Assembly: GCA_950295325.1 (NCBI GenBank)
Contig: OX485809.1
Coordinates: 37,143,081 to 37,207,080, forward strand
Reading direction: 5' to 3'
DNA: 64,000 bases
DNA from: Polytrichum commune
Taxonomy: Eukaryota; Streptophyta; Polytrichopsida; Polytrichales; Polytrichaceae
The notes beneath the pieces were generated by a model. It saw nothing but the letters and a program-made list of their open reading frames with translations, did not search any database and was not told the DNA's origin. This document shows, piece by piece, positions 45,301 through 58,579 of this stretch (positions within the stretch are counted from its first letter, which is position 1; each line of letters opens with the position of its first letter). A program made the translations under genes and the position numbers.

Positions 45301-48300
45301 TTAGTTGAAGCAGGCAGGGGGCTTGACATCGCCTGAAGCTGAGCCGTGAGCATTCGTACACTCTGACTCGGCATCCTCACCCGATGTGCTCTCGAGATCA
45401 ATACCACTCATGCTGATCCCCGAGCATGGCTGGTTCTCACTGCAGTCAAATTTTACTGCAGTCGAAGTAGCTGAAGTGCCTCGGATATTGATGTATGTGA
45501 TGTTCTGCACTTGGAGTCCATCCCGCTGCCACACAACATCAACAAAATTAGACAGTCATTGCTCACACGGTTGTTGTTTCATGAGCAACACTGACAGACA
45601 TGAGCACACCTCTCTGGAATGCATTTCAGGTTTCAGGTTTAGAGAAAGAGGGTGATATATAGGACAAGGTTTCCTAGGTTTATACTAGTAGGTGTTCATG
45701 ATGCATAGAAGTGGGACTTTCCGGTCCAAAGGGACAGCTCATGTCATAATAGTTGCAGTTTATTTATTTTTTTGTTATTATGGATAGTATTCGTTTATAA
45801 GTCTTCTTTTCTTTATGAATTTTGTCGCAAAGAGCTTTTAAAAGGTGTTTCTAATTAGTGTCTTATTTCACATGATTGACAACCATGTTGAGTGCGGACA
45901 ATGGATGATCAAGGAACATTTCAAAGGAAGTTTAGGATTGTAGAATGTAATAACAAGGGTTTTCATAAATACTATTGAATAAGAGTATGCAGGATTGCTA
46001 TACCTTGTTTTGCATTAAGTTTACATTTCATAACCTTATCCTAACAACTCTTTTTTTATGAGCCTTTCATAATAATTTTATCACAACCTTAATTTGCAAT
46101 ACCGCAACTTCTTATGCCTGAATTACCCACAATGATGAAACCTACTCTTCAAGACATAGACTAGCAATCTGCTCATGCTATCCAAGGATTTGTAACTTAA
46201 TTTGTATCATATCATACAAGCACTACGACCATATGAGACCCAAGCTACTTGTCTTGCGTCAGTGAGTTTTCTCGCAAATTTGTTCCAAGAGTAGAATATA
46301 AAAAAATTCAATGATGTAAGATGATTTTCACTGATGCAAGACAAGTTGCCTAGTAGGACTCATCTGCTTGTAGTGAAGGATGGTGATGCTAGATTCTTAG
46401 TTTAATTTCATTGCGATATACCAATGCCACCTATAAGATCAACAATCTCTAGAATGGAATGTCAAAGTGTACTAGAATGGAGTTGCTTACAGATCCAGAA
46501 CACTTTCCTTCCGACTTCGGGCAGTATTTCTGATCAATGATGATGGGGTTCGACACGTCTTTCATTTGAATGTTAGAGAATGCAGAATTGCTCACGATTC
46601 CCTTGCCACCCTGTTGATGCACCTCACATTTCCCATCAATAATAATGTTGAGCAAATAAGATTAAGTAGACATCATGGTTTATCAAATGAATTTGCGTGC
46701 GCGTTGAGCTAGACCATTGGATCCGAGTCCACTCTCTTGAAGGATCTTTGGTGGGTTCTATGAAGATAAACAGAAACATCAGCTTCCTGAGGAAGCAAGC
46801 ATGAAGAGCCTCTTCGCCAGCGAACTACTGCAATATGTTAGTGGTGGATGGTTCTCCAAACAAGTGTAAAGGTCGTGTACCTGCCATGTCTTGATTCGCA
46901 CACCGTTTGTGGTGCCTTCAAATGTACATCCTGTCACTTCAACATCAGACACTTCCTCGTGGGCTCCATTCCTCCCCAAACTCCCCACACTGCACAACAT
47001 CAGAAACAACCCAGACTTTTAGTTCGTAAAGTAACTCGCCAGTGAAGTTGGAGCCCATAAACAGTAACAGTCGGCTACCACCATGTCACATTAGTCCGAC
47101 TATAAGAACAGAATCATTCAAACATTTTGAAATGAATGTGGTATGTTCGTCCCTAAATACCGGCTCCACCGAGCAGCGAATGTGCGGGTTGTGTTTCACT
47201 AGATGATTCCATTTTGAGTTATGCTGCAGATCGTTTTGGTTTGGAGCTGACATGATGATTACCTTATGCCATGACATCCTGGTCCGCAATACACATTATT
47301 GATCTTGATACCATGACAATCTTTTGAAATTGACACACAATCATCTCCTGCCAAACAAACATGCAATCCAGCTCACTTATCCAACAATATATATATATAT
47401 ATATATGTTGATATCAAATATGCTCAAACCAGGTGCCGTACTGGGTACTTTGTTCCACCAGCAAGTCTTGTATTGAAAATTAAATCGTTTTCGACGCAAT
47501 TTGAGCTGATGAACGCATACCAGTGGTGATGTGTGAGTTTCGCACTATCATCCCCGTGGACGCCGTGATGTGAATTCCATCCGTATTGGGGCTATCAGCT
47601 GGGGCTGTAATTGTTACAGAATCAACAATACCATTCGTACACTCCGTAAGCTTGAGGTGAACTTGCTGGCTATCAACAAAGTTGATATTCGAGAGGATGC
47701 AAGATGCACAACGATTCACAATCACAGCCTGCACAGCACACGATTCGTATATAACAGAATTGTTCCTTACATGAAACCATATCTGGAAGCGAATCCAAGG
47801 ATAATTATGCAGACACAATTATGTAGTCCAGATTGTGACTGGACCATCTTCTTTAGAATGTGTAAATTGACATTTTCTTGTTCTGTGACTCTTGATATAA
47901 GTTTGAATCCCTCTCCATCCATCCATTTATATAATCATCATGGTTTGAAGGTGACATGATGAGGTAATTAGTTGTGTTTGAAGCCAAAAATATATAATAA
48001 ACAATAAACAAAATAAAATTGTTGGTTGAAGCATGCAACTTGATTTTTTTTACCAAGTTTTCAATTGTGAGTCCACAAAGAGGAAGTTATTGCGGTCATT
48101 AGTGGAGCGAGTCCAAAGCACCAGGAGAGAGTGGCCAATAAATATGGGGGGTTAAGTTGTTTGGCCTTGAAAAAGATTAGTAATTACTCACTGTCGGAGC
48201 TCGTTCACACTTGTTGTCTTCCCGACAAGCCCAAAACTCCTGGCCTCGCCCATTGAATTGCCCACCGCCTTGCAAACGAAGGTTTTCGAGGTCCTCAAAT

Positions 48301-49643
48301 GTGATCCATTTCGTGTCGCTAGGATAATCATGTCGGGACTGTGGAGCTAAAATAGTACCCTCCAACTGCACATTTACATTCATAATATGAAAATTAAAGA
48401 AGGTAACACATCATTAGACACCCTTCCCTTGGTGGGTTTGAAGTACATTAAATCATGTTTAAAACAGTCGAATCTTTTGGAGATTATTTCGTTGGGCAAT
48501 ACTGGTTCTTTGTAACTTAGTTGGAACCTGGTGCATGATATACATATAAATATGGGTTGTGTTCATGTAATTTGTCATCCCGTAACACAAACCAACAAGG
48601 TTCTTAATATGAAGAATATGATGAAAATGCTTCACCTGAAATGTAATGCTTCCATTGCATGAGCCTTTGAACTCCATAGCACTGATAAGAAATGTTTTAC
48701 CGGGGGGAATAAGCATAACCCCATCTTCTTTCTCACAAGCTAATTTCCATGTCTTCTCAAATGCCTGTGCAAATGGTACCCACATATATAGCACATAGAA
48801 TGTTGTTTTAGTTGACTTTATAATTTTGAAAAAAATTGGTTTCAAATGACTACCTGGATTATCCCAATTAGTGCACGCGGAACTAATTCCAAAACACGCA
48901 CTATTTCGCCAAGTCTCAAACTTTGTGAGGACTAAAGTTTTTACTATTAGTGATACTAATATATTCATGAATACATGCTCATTTGCCATGTCTTTCAAGA
49001 AACTTATGTGTGCTCTAAGGCGTTTGTAGACTGATACAAACGAATTATATGCCAACATGTGCTTGTTAACATAACATTACTAAGTCCTATGGTTGAGTTC
49101 CGTTTCTACGTTTAGCATCTGATAGGGACCTTCAACATCTTTAAACCTTTATGGGAAGAAACTTAGATAATAAAAGAAATCGACATTGGTATGAATAGTT
49201 TGAATATATATTGTGAATAGTGCCAGTACTTTCGAGGAATAGACCAGGATGAATCATGCCGGGATGAATATTGCTTCCTAAATCTTTTGGTGACACCAAT
49301 TTCATGGCATGAAGAAATTTTAATATCCTGAGTCTTCACTATTTCCCACATGCACTATTAGCCCTCCCTCACTAATTGAGATAATCAGTGTAGTAAATGC
49401 AGAATGAATATGAGTAGTTAAGAGCCTTACTTTTGCATCATCAGTTTGACCATCACCAACTGCTCCTTGCGAGAGTACATCAAAGGAATTCAAAGATGAA
49501 TCTAGGATCAATGATGAATTGGGCTTCTCAATGTGTAATAATCTAGACCCCCAAGTTGTCATTGGATTAAGTTCCAAAACAAGGAGCAATAGTAAACTTC
49601 CTAACTCCCGTCTACAACACTTTTTGTTCAATGAAATGCCCAT
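45301..49643 (-). CDS. Polygalacturonase (glycoside hydrolase family 28), complete
   Basis: Hydrolyses alpha-1,4 galacturonan in cell-wall pectin and is secreted. Eight exons with GT-AG borders and compatible phases: 49643-49431, 48764-48636, 48365-48192, 47728-47521, 47347-47263, 46989-46881, 46610-46491 and 45525-45301, giving 420 aa. The N-terminus has a hydrophobic signal core (LGSLLLLLVLEL), then FDVLSQGAVGDGQTDDAKAF at the mature start. Catalytic GH28 motifs are SPNTDGIH (exon 4), GDDC (exon 5), the CGPG...HGIS motif (exons 5-6) and RIKTWQ (exon 6). In the third motif a Cys codon (TGT) is inserted between Gly and the conserved His (CGPGCHGIS instead of CGPGHGIS), which may lower or abolish activity. 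Otherwise there are no stops or frameshifts. Length and exon pattern fit plant enzymes. Confidence 0.94.
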
Positions 49644-49753
49644 GGTTGCAATGTCGAATTTTGAAACTACAAACTAGACCAAAACAACCCAAAACACTCC
49701 GATTTAGAATGTCAAAATCACAAACAACAGGTTTTGAAAGCTCGATCATTCTA

Positions 49754-49762
49754 GTTTTTATA
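49754..49762 (-). promoter_or_regulatory. TATA box of the polygalacturonase gene
   Basis: TATAAAAAC on the minus strand, 111 bp before the start codon, a normal distance for a plant core promoter with a 5' UTR of about 80 bp. Confidence 0.5.
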
Positions 49763-49769
49763 CGATTCA

Positions 49770-52270
49770 GTAAATGTTGCACTTTGGGGTAGTTGGTTGA
49801 CCTTAGTTGAGTGAGGTATTCTCATTTTGTATATTAATGGCATCATCACACATTCAGATAAGGTTTTGATCCATGAAAAACTGTAGCTATATCCAGTTTC
49901 TATATTTAGACTACCAATTTGATAAATTATTGAATATACTAACTCTGGTTAAGTTTACTTTCTTCTATTGGCATGCTAAAGTCACACCTTTAACTAAGAC
50001 AGGTTTTTTTGTGTTGCCTCTCAAGACATAAGGTCGGGCTTCTATAACCACTAAAATAAGAGAGTTTGCATTTTTTTCTTTAGGAGGAGTGATAGTGGGG
50101 AATTATTTTTCTTGTGAAGAGAAACAAATCCTAAAGAGAATGCCAATTTTTTTTAAAAAAAATTCATGAATATGGAAATTTGCTACATAATTCATGCAAT
50201 AAAGTCTAGGGTAATACACAATTGATCTATATAGTAACCCATCAATGTTCATCTAAATGGTAATTCTTGGCTACGACAGTTGTCAACACTCTTATGATGG
50301 TAATCGATCACAAGTTGGCAAACGCATAAACCTTAACTTTGTTCCCTTAAAAATATAGATTTCATCCATGTTGGCATTATGTGACCCTAGTGAGCAGTAA
50401 AATGGACATGGTCAACTATGGATACCTTGACCTTAATAAGTGTAACTATAGACCTTAATCTTCAAATGATATTGGAACATGTAGAGTAGAGGCACCCATA
50501 ACCAATCACTTAGGAGATTATGCATCACATCAGGAGAAGTATATGGCGGTGCAAATTTTTCCCGTGTAGGAAGATAGAAATCAAGAAAACTACAAATTTT
50601 TGGGGTAATTTCATTCTTAAATTGAAATTATTATGAATTCTTTAAGCCAAAAGTTGGCCTAAACATATTAACAATCTCTAGAGTCTAGTACCAAAACCGC
50701 TCATTCCTCTTCATTTTGCCACTCAAAATCAAAACACGTGCCATGGCACTATTGCATCTGTCATGTTCGAAATTCCAATACCCTACAGATTGCCGATGGG
50801 GTCCTGATCGAGAATAGGCGCCTCTACTATAGTTGATTTGACTTGACACCCCCCAATCTTCATACGTAGAGTCCCCTAAAGCCGTGAATTTTCACACATG
50901 TAACCGTCATTTTCTAATGTGATACGAAAAACCGTGAAGAATTACACATGTAGCCTTCTTATTCAGCGTGATGGAAAAAGTAAGTTAAAAGAGCACAAAT
51001 TAGACATTCCTTGAAGTTAGCACTAACTGTACTCAAGTTTTTATTTCCCAGTTATTGAAAATAGGTTGACTCATTTTGTGAATACGGATTGGGAGAGAAT
51101 CATGTCTTTGAAAATTTACGGTAATTTCAAAACTTGGAAATAAAGGTTATGATATAAAAACAAAAAAAAGGCTATGATATGAACTTGTGCCATAGGTGTC
51201 CATACAAAATTAGTTTCATAATGCAAGTTTTCTCCAAGACTAAAACTTGAGTCGACCTTGAAAAAAATAAAATATCACATGTGAATGTGACGTTTTCACA
51301 AATACTATCCTTATTATTGTACTGGCCAAACCACTAATAAGTCAGCTTCTAATTTCATTTTTGGGCATTGTGCCTCGGTTAAAACTTGCACACTCAAGAA
51401 ACTAAATGGCATCAAGGATCTCTTTATTCTCTATCATTGAATATTTCTTATCCGTGACATGTTAAGGGAGCCCTCACTTCCCTTTTCAAGAAATTTACAT
51501 GTCTTGTCTTTTCTTTTTCATCTTTTTAAAAGCAAATGCAATTTACACACTTCAAGTAAACTTTATGAAATTATCTTTAAAGATATTGACATCATTTTAT
51601 GATGCATAATTAACACATTTGGGATGACATGGGAATAACCTAGGTTTATAATTGCTCAAAGAGAAAGAAAATCATCATTTAATCACTCACAACTTCTACA
51701 TTTTAGCTCTCTTTTTGAAACTTAGATTGACAATTTTTACAATCTACAATTGCTAATAAGATAAGACAATTTCTATCCGACATAATATTCTTCAGGTTGT
51801 GGACAGTGATCGTTTGCCAAATACGGGCCAACACCAGTGTCTTCCTAGGTTGAGGTGTTAAGTAATGTATAAAAAAAGAAAAAGCATTAATATAAGTACA
51901 TAAGGTAAGTTAAAATTGATCCGAGATAACTCTAAACTACCAAATGATAATGGAGAGGTACACAAACCAAACGGAGTGGCTGACGGTTCGATTCCCAGCT
52001 ATGAAATCATCTCTCTACTTGACGGAAAAGTAGCCAGGTGGTCAAGTGCCTCTTGTGTTCCAAAAAGAAAAGAAAAGAAAAGTAAAAAAAAAGGAAAAGT
52101 ATAGGTACATAAGGTAAGTTTAAAAGAGAAGGAACAGCATGTGTCATGTGGTGCTCATGGGAGGAATGAGGTCTTGCCAGGTGTATTCTTAATAAGCCAC
52201 TTGGCGTACTTCCAAAGAATTAGTTGGGCCAGTTCTCTAATCCAATAGGCCAATATCTACAACGAAGCTT
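49770..52270. other. Intergenic between polygalacturonase and the next gene
   Basis: About 2.5 kb of AT-rich DNA without recognised genes; it contains the upstream region of the polygalacturonase at its left end. Near 51985-51995 GGTTCGATTCC resembles a pol III B box, and an A-rich tract lies at 52068-52100, a possible SINE tail, but the A box is not in the right place. Confidence 0.4.
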
Positions 52271-54329
52271 ATCAAATGAAACCCAAATCTATATTACGAT
52301 TAGATAGTGCGTACTCCAAAATCTACTTTGGTAACCTCTACAAATCACGTACATTCTTGTCGATCTCAAGGAACTTGGTTGTTTCGCAGTCACCACCCAG
52401 AAGAGTGGCTTTCTTGTTCTTTCGTAGCCATCGTCTTCTCAGTTTCGGAACAATTGAGGCATGGAACATTAAGGAATTCTACACAGCCTCTGAAGTCAGT
52501 CATAGGTGAACAAGCTTTCGAATTTCGGAGCTATCTGGGAGCTAAAACCGCGAGTTGTGGTGCACTGTTGCAAGAACAAGCAGGGTTTTTCGCTAGGGTT
52601 ATCACTTTTCAAGTGCGGCGGATTGGGCTCCGGTATGATGTTTGTCATCACCCTGTTTTGAAACCCATTTTTCCATGGACACCTGCTTCTCTGGGTTCTT
52701 GTTATGATGCAAAATTTTCAAGATTTTGGGTGATGTGTTTCTGCTTTCCACAATGGCACGTTTGCATAGAGCTTGGGGGGTGTTGATGATCCTTTGGGAG
52801 GATAGACAGGGCAAATGGACTTGCATTTAAGCTGCTAAATTAGTTTCATCAGCATGTGTTGATCTCCATTCTGGTTTAGGGCTTGTTTAGAGAAGAAACA
52901 CTTAAAAATAGATGAGATCTTTAGAATATGATGAATTAGAGCACTTTTACAAGAGTGTTAGGTGAGGTCCTCTTAAAATTGGGGTTTACATTTACAATTA
53001 AGATCTGTTTCAAGTTTCTGAGTTTATGGCACCTGTGGTCTTTATGGCAGGGTTTGGTGGTGGTGGGTGCCGATTTGGAGTCAGCTGGGGTTGCTGAGGT
53101 ACAAATTGAGGATTTTCTTTGCATGTCATTGTCTTTCTCTTTATATTTTCTGGTTGCAAGACAGCTAATAATTTTGTACTCCATATTCTCATTAGTGGCG
53201 TTAATAGAGGGTGACCCAACCAGTTGAAGGATTTCCTGTAAAATTGGAACTTTCCTAGGGCATTCTGGTGTGTGACTCGAAGGGTTATTGAATTAGAAAC
53301 TCTTAGATTTATCATTCTCTACATGAAGACATTTCTCCTGATATATCTTTGATGGATTTGGTGTGAGCCCACTACCCTGCCAGAATATGACCGGTTGTTG
53401 CATTGTCACCTGAATACTCAAAGGATGTGAAGAATATCGTTGCAGTATAGTGTTTCACTTTGGTGTTGTGTGGAACTGTAATCATGTACTGGATACCTCA
53501 GCATTGCAATTGAATGGATCATAAATTGCAGAACTAGGTGCAAACAATTAAATTTTGCCCCCTCTCTCAATTTGCAGCTGGATTTAGGATTTTGGGGTAA
53601 TGGTGAGTATTTTGCGTGCTTGTCTGGCTTGGTTGCAGAATGCACAATCGCTTCTACATTTAGTACATGTGTAAAAGTAGTACATGTGTACATATATGAA
53701 GTTGTTCTTCATGTAACATGTGAAATGAGATTATGGATTGTTCATCATCAGGAGTATGGTCTCGTTGCCACAGTTTAAAATTTGTTAGGGCTTTTGAGTT
53801 TACTATTACCCACAAACCTTAAACCTTTCTATAGCTTGTGCGACTGATTTAAGGTATGTGGGTGTTATTAGGTTAGTTGTCTTGTTCTCATCTCCATTTG
53901 ATCAGATTCATGTCTTCAAATTTGTGTTACGATAGCAATTAGATAATGAAACATCAACAAAATTCGGGTTGAAATTCGGACCTACCCTGATTTAGTCATG
54001 GATATCGGAAGTGCAGGTGTGTTGATTCCTTAAATGAATAAACAGGGAATATTCCAAGTCGAATTCTATGTTTACTATTGAGTGTAGAGTAGGTTATAAA
54101 ATTGAAAGATGTAGTGCAATCTCTTTTAAGCATGTGTCTTTTATGGTATATGTTTTTAGATCCGCACCTAATCACACCCCATTCAAATATAGGTGTACGC
54201 TCAAGAAAAGTAATGAATAACACCGCGCATGCCTTAAGGAGTAGGGATCTATCAGTGCGAATTTAAGTTAAAGTGCTGATGTGTCATTAGCTGTGAACGG
54301 CAGGTTATCTCAAGAAGATGCCGTGGTAG
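52271..54329 (+). other. Probable 5' portion of the following gene (exons not resolved)
   Basis: Candidate pieces exist, for example an open stretch at 52276-52509 ending near a GTGAAC, and a TTTATGGCAG acceptor followed by GLVVVGADLESAGVAE and a GTACAA donor (53050-53099). I could not connect them in phase to the exon at 54330. The dispersed repeat copy 2 (53857-54205) lies inside, presumably in an intron. Confidence 0.35.
53857..54205 (+). repeat. Dispersed repeat, copy 2
   Basis: Aligns in the same orientation with 3648-3992; both start GGTATGTGGGTGTTATT and share ATTGAGTGTAGAGTAG. It lies between candidate exons of the plus-strand gene. Confidence 0.55.
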
Positions 54330-57300
54330 GTCCAGCTTGATGCACTGGGCTTAAGAGTCTATGACTTCAATGGGCAAAACTATCAGTTTGGCATCCTCCA
54401 AAAGCTGTCCAAGGAAACTCTATCAACACCTTCAGGAGTTATTACTAAACGAATGCAAATCATTTTCTCCAGGCTTAAGAAGGCCGACTCTTGCAACTGG
54501 GTTGATGAAGGTACTGCGGAGAGAGAGAGAGTGGGAGAGATCGAGAGCGAGAGAGACACAGAGAGATTTTCTCATAGGTTAGGTCAAATTGTGCCATCCA
54601 CTATTATGTGCTTTCAAAAATGGACATTAATGTGTTGCTGTTGGGCATGAGCAGATGAAACTGTCTGCATTTACAGACTAGTTGGTGAGCCTTATGGGTT
54701 GATGAAGGTTCTGCGACCAGTATATTTCCATGTCAACCCATGATCAGGTTCAAATTCCAGTATATTACTGAGTCTTTTATTAACCTGTTCATCATATTAA
54801 TTTTCTGCTTATTTCTGCCTTTCCTTAATTTATGAGAGATTATGGCTCTTCTAGTGAGCTTGGCGGTCGACATTATTGCTATAAAGTATGCCTTTTCTCT
54901 GCAGGCGCTGATGGGGATCTGTGTGCTTCTACAGATCAGTATTATAAGGAGGATCCTGCACTGAAGATAATAATAGCCAATACATGGAGGAAATCCCAGT
55001 CAGGGGAGGGTTCAAGTAAGCCTAAATTTTGTTCCACTTCAAATGCACCTCTAAAGGTATTTTTTTGATCTTTTCCTTCTAGAACAATGTTTCAATAGTT
55101 TGTGCTTAGCGACAGTTCGCTCTTGGTGGTGAAACACATTCTTTCTCAAGTTTCATTGAATTTGTAAACCAGATATTATCTAGCCAACATTTTTGGCTGA
55201 ATCTCCTTACAGAGAGTCTTTATGTTAGAACTTAAAGTATCCCAAGGATTGAATTGTGCTCTTTTACCAAGTTAGCACAACCTATTGAGGCAGCTCTAGT
55301 GTGCCTCTCTGAAAATCTTCTCCAAACTTTGAAGAACTAATAGAAGCTGAAGCCTTTACCTATTTCTTTTTCTCATGGTGTGACATCAACTCCTACTTTC
55401 GTAATTCCTCCTATGTGTTGGTTAGACATGTGTTAAGAATTGGTTGAACTTTTCCATTCGCTGCTGCCCCTTGTTTTCTTGCTCTATTACAATGCAATTC
55501 ATACTTATCTCTTAGACATAAACAAAGTTCTATATTCCTATTGTTTGAGGTTAGAAGCTAATGTGTACTTGATTCCTGTACATATTTATGCAATGGAATG
55601 AGGTTCTAATTTTGATTAGCAATAGATGATGGTAGACAGAGGCGAGGTATGATAGACCTTGGAAGTGTTAGTCTAATGTAATTGTCAATGATTTTCAGCT
55701 ATCATCTGTCTCCAACATGGAAGTCTCTAGCTCCAACATCTAAAATACATGACACAATGATCACAAAATGAAGGCTCCTTATTCATGATGTGAGGAATAG
55801 GTGAACCTACTTTGATATTGTAGTTATCAATTTACTCCATACATATCTAAATCTGTAGGGTGTTGCTGTAGGAAGTAGACAAATGTTGAAGTACAATCTC
55901 TAGGTACATATGTTTCCGTAGGGCATTGTTGTGATGTATTGATGCAACTGATAGATGATTATGGTCTTCCTACAGTGTATGCTGCAGAGCAGGACGTATT
56001 GGAGCTTCCCAGCAACTACAGTTATCTGAAGGTATGTTATATATTGCATCCTAGGAAAGAGCTTCATGACAATTGCTTACGTAAGTGAATCCAGGTGAAT
56101 GATTATGATGCATATGCCGAGAAACTCCTGTGCTCCACATTTGCCTCATGGTCTCTTTTTAACCTACAAACACTAGACGGTTTTTCTTGAATTTTAGCAG
56201 GCTAGCATAGTGGTCTTGGGTCGCCAGCTAAAGTCATTTGTTTGCTTTGTATTCAGGCTTTGTTCTTTAAATATATAAATATACAAATATATAAATATAC
56301 TATTATTATTTTTGCTATAAAGATCATATTCATGCTGCTAAATTTGGACATTTACAGTGTTTTTGGTGGATTTTTGAGTTTCTATGTGTTGCATCTCTAG
56401 ATGAATAGCTTTGGTAGTATATTGAATGCCTAGTAGTTCAATCCACATTTGTAATGAGAGTCACAATATGGGTTGATATGCAAATGGCACATATTATGTG
56501 CTTTACAAATTGACAAGCATTCCACATAGGAGCTTTATTTGAAGTGTTGATTGTTTTAGGCCCATGTTAGCTTTGCATTTACAGTAAGGTACTTGGGCTC
56601 ACCTCTGTGAAGATCACTATAACTAATATCTGTGAGGGTTAGACACAATGGTACTGAAGTGACATCTTTCATGGATTATCTTTATGAGTGACATGGTATT
56701 TCATCACTTATATAGGTGACCAAGGTTGTAGTGAGAAATCTTGGCGGTTCATTCTGTATTCTTTCAAGTTATTCTCTTTGTATCTGAAATATAACTTACT
56801 TTATTTGTTTATTGTGGTGTTCTTCTCCAGATTGGGACGTTGTTGCGGCCTCTTACCACATCTACGTATCTTACCACACAATGGCAAAGGAGCCTCCTGA
56901 CCATAGTATACCACCACCAGTAACACAAAAATACCCACGAAGTATTCCCCAGGAACTTCCTACCTTGCCCGAGTTCACTGGTTCTCTGACATTTACTGTA
57001 GGTAACAAACGTGCTCGGAAGACCACCACATTACAATTGGGTCGAGTCTCTAGGTCCACGAGTCCAGATCCAGATCCTAGATTCTTTCCACTACCGACAT
57101 ATAATTCTCCTAGTTGTAAGGAGACTCCATTTCTTGTTTTCACTCAAACCTCACAGGAGAATGGGAGACTTGAAGTTCAATCAAAGTCTATGTCTTCAAC
57201 ATCAACATCTTCTTTTCCTACTCATTATTCCTCACAGGAAAATGGTATGCGTGATGATGTTCATCAAGAGTCAATGCCTTCCACGTCAGTGTCTTCTAAT

Positions 57301-58411
57301 CCACCTAATTACCGGCGTTGTCCAAAAGAACTTCCTATGTTGCCAGAGTACACAGGGTCTTTGACATTTTGCTTAGGAAGTGGCAGACGTTCAGGAGGTT
57401 TACGTACACCTTCCTCCAATATGTTCACGTTGGAGGTCCCATCTACTCCTCTTAATTCTTTACATGAGGATGATACTAAACTCCCTTCTTCACATGAGGA
57501 TACTAAGCACAATGTTGATTTGAAGGCTGTGCCTTCTATGCCAACATCTTCTAATCCTACTCCTTCCTCACATGAGGCAATTAGGCATGATGGTCTTTCA
57601 CTACAGTCTGTACCATCTACCTCAAAGTCTGCTATTCCTACTCCTTCCTCACATGAGGCAATCAGGCTTGATGTTCTTCCACTGCAGTTTATTCCGTCTA
57701 CCTTGACGTCTCCTATTCCCATGCATTCTTCATTGCATGAGGATGGTAAACATGGTATTACTCCAGAGTCCATGCCTTCTATGTCAACTCAAAACACTCA
57801 TCTGCACACGGCTAATGATGAGGATATGCCAAAGGTAAAGAAAGAATTGTTTTTTCTGATTTCAAGTTTATTCTCACATGACTCACTGATATCTGCCAGT
57901 AGGTGTTTAGCTCTGATGTGTGTTGTTGTTTTGTAGAAGGTATCGCGACGATGGGTGGAGAAGCCTATACGGCAGAGGTTGAGAAGAATATTTGTTGAAT
58001 TGGGATCTAGGGATATCACACCAGAAGAGGCTGTGGAGCTGGCAGTACAGTTTGAGGGTAGTGCACAGTCGTATCAGATTTTACAATTGTTCCGTAATTG
58101 GGCCCAACGGGCTAAACGGCAATCACCCAAACCCAACGACTCCTTCACAATGACGCCACCAATTACTGTACGTAAGCTGGACACATTAAAATATGTTTGA
58201 TATGATTTGTGAGCCAATTTGTTGTTATGCTATTAATTATGTTGTGACATTGTTTGGAACATCTGTATAGGTTCTTCAGGCACTTCCAGTCGGTGATGCA
58301 GAGTTTGCACGCCCATCCATTCGATGCATGAAGAAAGTCGCAAGGACCAGGCCGGTCACAGAGCCCTCTAGTGATGAAGAGGACACATCATCGGACACTT
58401 GCACAGAGTAG
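54330..58411 (+). CDS. Unrecognised multi-exon plant gene (N-terminus not resolved)
   Basis: Exons with GT-AG borders: 54330 (or 54337)-54510, 54905-55015, 55976-56031, 56831-57834, 57937-58167 and 58271-58411 (stop TAG). The first three join in phase and encode YDFNGQNYQFGILQKLS, then SRLKKADSCNWVDEGADGD, then EQDVLELPSNYSYLK. The last three also join in phase. The phase between 56031 and 56831 does not fit, so a small exon is missing or a border is wrong. The large exon is Ser/Thr/Pro-rich with a twice-repeated motif (ELPTLPEFTGSLTF and ELPMLPEYTGSLTF) and about five units like MPSTS..SS.PT...SSHE. Exon five is basic and helical (RQRLRRIFVELG, PEEAVELAVQFEG). The end is acidic (SSDEEDTSSDTCTE). 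This suggests a nuclear, partly disordered protein. Function unknown. Confidence 0.65.
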
Positions 58412-58558
58412 GTCATTCTCACACATGACCATTTTGGCAAGGTATCCATGATGTTGAAAATATAGAGCATGGAGTAGACCACCAGGCAGAGGATGGACTG
58501 TTAATAATCTTGAATAAGTGTTCTGCCTTTGGAGTGAGTCCTAGAGCATGTAGATGTG

Positions 58559-58579
58559 TTTAGGGTTTAGGGTTTAGGG
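58559..58579 (+). repeat. Interstitial telomere-type repeat, (TTTAGGG)3
   Basis: Three perfect copies of the plant telomere heptamer about 150 bp downstream of the preceding gene, continuing as TTAG. A shorter TTTAGGGTTTAGG is at 59071-59083. It may be a telo-box or a trace of break repair. Confidence 0.85.

Noticed and set aside
51985-52100. A tRNA gene or SINE suggested by GGTTCGATTCC
   Set aside because: The A-box-like sequence comes after, not before, the B box, and no cloverleaf can be drawn.
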